Shown here one piece after another: positions 62,090 through 64,000 of a stretch of DNA of 64,000 nucleotides. The number at the start of each line of letters is the position of its first letter. Position 1 is the first letter of the stretch. The notes below the pieces were generated by a model, which saw only the letters and a program-made list of their open reading frames with translations, was not told the DNA's origin and did not search any database. The stretch is from Aeromicrobium erythreum (GTDB lineage: Bacteria > Actinomycetota > Actinomycetes > Propionibacteriales > Nocardioidaceae). A program made the translations under genes and the position numbers. The stretch lies in assembly GCF_001509405.1 (NCBI RefSeq), contig NZ_CP011502.1:1922001-1986000 (forward strand), given 5' to 3'.

Positions 62090-62533
62090 TCAGCGGGGGC
62101 GGGTCATGGTGAGGCAGCCCTCGGCGTCGGGCTCCGGACCGGTGAGGACGAAGCCGCAGCGCGTGTAGAAGCGCACGCCCACGGCGTTGCCGGCCATCAC
62201 GCGCAGGTGCAGCGGCGCCCCGGTAGCGGCGTGCCGAGCCACAGCCTCGACGAGGCGGTCCGCCACGCCGGTGCCCCGCGCGGCGCGCGCCACCCACATG
62301 CCGAGCAGCTCGTGGTCCCCGCTCACGCCCGCAGTACCGACGTCGGTCCCGTCGAGGCAGGCCACGTAGGTGGCGACCGCCTCGAGCCGCTCCCGCCAGC
62401 GCGGCTCGACGTCGAGGTCGTCGAGCCAGCGGTGCGCCGACGCGGCGAACGCGTCAGGGTCGCTGCGCAGCGCGGCGTGGCGGACGGCGCGGAACCGCCG
62501 CCAGTCGTCCGGGCCGAGCCGCTCGATGCTCAG
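62090..62533 (-). CDS. GNAT family N-acetyltransferase
   Basis: About 147 residues with the GNAT core: [23 protein letters not shown] (acetyl-CoA loop R-x-x-G-x-G/A) and [20 protein letters not shown]. The substrate is unknown. No ATG, GTG or TTG lies near the domain start; the most sensible start is CTG 62533, which overlaps the ctaB stop as CTGA, mirroring the ATGA/GTGA couplings elsewhere. Confidence 0.75.
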   Translation of the reverse strand: MSIERLGPDDWRRFRAVRHAALRSDPDAFAASAHRWLDDLDVEPRWRERLEAVATYVACLDGTDVGTAGVSGDHELLGMWVARAARGTGVADRLVEAVARHAATGAPLHLRVMAGNAVGVRFYTRCGFVLTGPEPDAEGCLTMTRPR

Positions 62534-63519
62534 CGCAGGAACGGGTCGACCGCCGCAGCGACGAACAGCAGCGCGAGGTAGGCGTTGGAGAAGTGGAAGA
62601 GCCGCATCGGCTTGATGACCGACAGCTCCTCGGTGTCCTTGGCGCGCGAGCGCAGGTCGTAGGCCTCGACGAGGAAGACGATGCCCAGCAGGATCGCGAC
62701 ACCCGTGTAGAACCAGCCCATGCCGGCGACCGGCCAGAGCGCGAGCGACGTGGCGACCATGACCCACGAGTAGACGACGATCTGGCGCGACACCGTGGCG
62801 GCGCTGGCCACCGACGGCAGCATCGGCACGCCGGCGGCCGAGTAGTCGTCGCGGTAGCGCAGGCCGAGGGACCAGAAGTGCGGCGGGGTCCAGAAGAAGA
62901 CGACGAGGAAGAGCACGACGGGCGGCCAGGCCAGCTCGTTCGTGACGGCGGTCCAGCCGATGAGCGCCGGGAAGCAGCCGGCCGCCCCGCCCCACACGAT
63001 GTTCTGCGGCGTGCGGCGCTTCAGCAGCATCGTGTAGCCGACGACGTAGAAGACGTTGGCGGCGAGCGCGAGCCCGGCCGAGAGCCAGTTGACCAGCAGG
63101 CCGAGCCACAGGGTCGAGACGACGGCGAGAGCCAGGCCGAACCAGAGCGCACCCGCGGTGGAGACACCGTGGCGCGGCAGCGGTCGACGCGACGTGCGCC
63201 GCATCTTCTGGTCGATGTCGGCGTCGAACACGCAGTTGAGCGCGTTGGCGCTGCCCGCGGAGAGGGTCCCGCCGACCACGGTCGCGACGATCAGCCAGAA
63301 CGACGGCACGTCGCGCGCGGCGAGGAACATGACCGGCACCGTGGTGAGGAGCAGCAGCTCGATGATGCGCGGCTTCATCAGCGCCACGTAGGCGTTGAGC
63401 ACGTCGACCGGACCGCTGCGACGGACCTGGCTGGACGTCACCACGCGGGTGTCCGCGCCAGCGTCCTCCGCCGGGGTCGACGAGGGGTCGTTGCGGCTGC
63501 TCGACCGAAGTGCACTCAC
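62530..63519 (-). CDS. ctaB: protoheme IX farnesyltransferase (heme O synthase) CtaB
   Basis: 329 residues of the UbiA prenyltransferase family with about nine membrane helices. Prenyl-diphosphate motifs [21 protein letters not shown] and [14 protein letters not shown] are intact. It makes heme O, the substrate of CtaA nearby. GTG 63519 has TAGACT seven bases upstream. It diverges from tkt as in many actinobacteria. Confidence 0.94.
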   Translation of the reverse strand: MSALRSSSRNDPSSTPAEDAGADTRVVTSSQVRRSGPVDVLNAYVALMKPRIIELLLLTTVPVMFLAARDVPSFWLIVATVVGGTLSAGSANALNCVFDADIDQKMRRTSRRPLPRHGVSTAGALWFGLALAVVSTLWLGLLVNWLSAGLALAANVFYVVGYTMLLKRRTPQNIVWGGAAGCFPALIGWTAVTNELAWPPVVLFLVVFFWTPPHFWSLGLRYRDDYSAAGVPMLPSVASAATVSRQIVVYSWVMVATSLALWPVAGMGWFYTGVAILLGIVFLVEAYDLRSRAKDTEELSVIKPMRLFHFSNAYLALLFVAAAVDPFLR

Positions 63520-63614
63520 CTGGCAGAGTCTAGACGCTCGGCGATAGGGTCGAACCGAGGGCTCCACCACGTCCCTCCCCAGAATTTCCCCACGACCCAG
63601 GAGCGACCAGCACC
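63520..63614. promoter_or_regulatory. divergent promoter region of ctaB and tkt
   Basis: Leftward TAGACT (complement of 63527-63532) serves ctaB; rightward TAGGGT (63545-63550) serves tkt with a leader of about 58 bases and CAGGAG before its GTG. Confidence 0.5.
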
Positions 63615-64000
63615 GTGACCAGCACCTCTGCAACCCTGGACTGGACCGAGCTCGACGCCAAGGCGGTCGACACCGCGCGTCTGCTCGCTGCCGACGCCGT
63701 CGAGAAGGTCGGCAACGGCCACCCCGGCACCGCCATGAGCCTCGCGCCGGCGGCCTACCTGCTCTACCAGAAGCTCATGCGGCACGACCCGAACGACCCG
63801 TCGTGGATCGGTCGCGACCGCTTCGTCCTGTCGTGCGGCCACTCGAGCCTCACGCAGTACGTGCAGCTCTACCTCGCCGGCTACCCGATGACGCTCGAGG
63901 ACCTCAAGAGCCTGCGCACGTGGGGCAGCCAGACGCCGGGCCACCCCGAGCACGGGCACACCCCCGGCGTCGAGGTCACCACCGGCCCGCTCGGCCAGGG
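63615..64000 (+). CDS. tkt: transketolase, N-terminal part (runs off the window)
   Basis: The first 128 codons of transketolase: [41 protein letters not shown] (in parts), [15 protein letters not shown] and [23 protein letters not shown], the thiamine-diphosphate-binding start of the enzyme. It shuffles two-carbon units in the pentose phosphate pathway. GTG 63615 with CAGGAG upstream. It is cut by the window end. Confidence 0.95.
   Translation, partial: MTSTSATLDWTELDAKAVDTARLLAADAVEKVGNGHPGTAMSLAPAAYLLYQKLMRHDPNDPSWIGRDRFVLSCGHSSLTQYVQLYLAGYPMTLEDLKSLRTWGSQTPGHPEHGHTPGVEVTTGPLGQ

Overview
The window is high-GC actinobacterial DNA. Gene content (SufR-led suf operon with an embedded Rieske ferredoxin, DUF5703, DUF3099, CtaA/CtaB/transketolase block, split LigD-type enzymes) and pervasive leaderless starts fit a Propionibacteriales member of the Nocardioides/Aeromicrobium type. 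That placement is inference from gene families; there is no rRNA to confirm it.

Layout. 1-2180 is the right end of a decaying integrative element: a hypothetical gene, then a large serine recombinase broken by a stop codon and a frameshift, abutting the last ~40 codons of a corA magnesium-transporter gene (probable attR). 2341-2733 is a noncoding repeat with terminal inverted repeats; a related inverted copy lies at 21055-21303. 2756-13653 holds an SDR enzyme, uppP, an aldo/keto reductase, an M20 peptidase, a CoxG/MoxR/CoxE-like module, a secreted GH16 glucanase coupled to a GGDEF protein, and a potassium channel. 13751-22918 has tRNA-Leu, DUF445, a zinc peptidase/CPBP/HrpA operon, FKBP, an alcohol dehydrogenase and a MarR regulator. 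23026-27178 has two acyl-CoA dehydrogenases, peptide deformylase and an RNA methyltransferase.

27349-38361 is the most unusual region: a phosphate (Pst) locus read leftward in the order pstC, pstA, pstS, an 858-residue membrane-anchored PstS-like protein, a sortase-fold protein lacking the catalytic His and Cys, a PstS with Ig-like repeats, pstB and a lytic transglycosylase. The first five are translationally coupled by 4-bp overlaps, and two PHO-box-like sites sit at matched distances from two predicted promoters.

38583-48655 is housekeeping (PEBP, SPFH/NfeD, an ABC ATPase, serB, dodecin, moaA, SURF1, a second GH16, an ABC-F ATPase preceded by a tiny leader ORF). 48883-55383 is a complete suf operon. 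55499-64000 carries the LigD-type polymerase and ligase, an alarmone synthetase, an ABC exporter coupled to heme A synthase, heme O synthase and the start of transketolase.

A striking global pattern is a -10-like hexamer (TANNNT or close) exactly six bases before ATG/GTG at about twenty gene starts, indicating leaderless mRNAs; it decides several start codons here.
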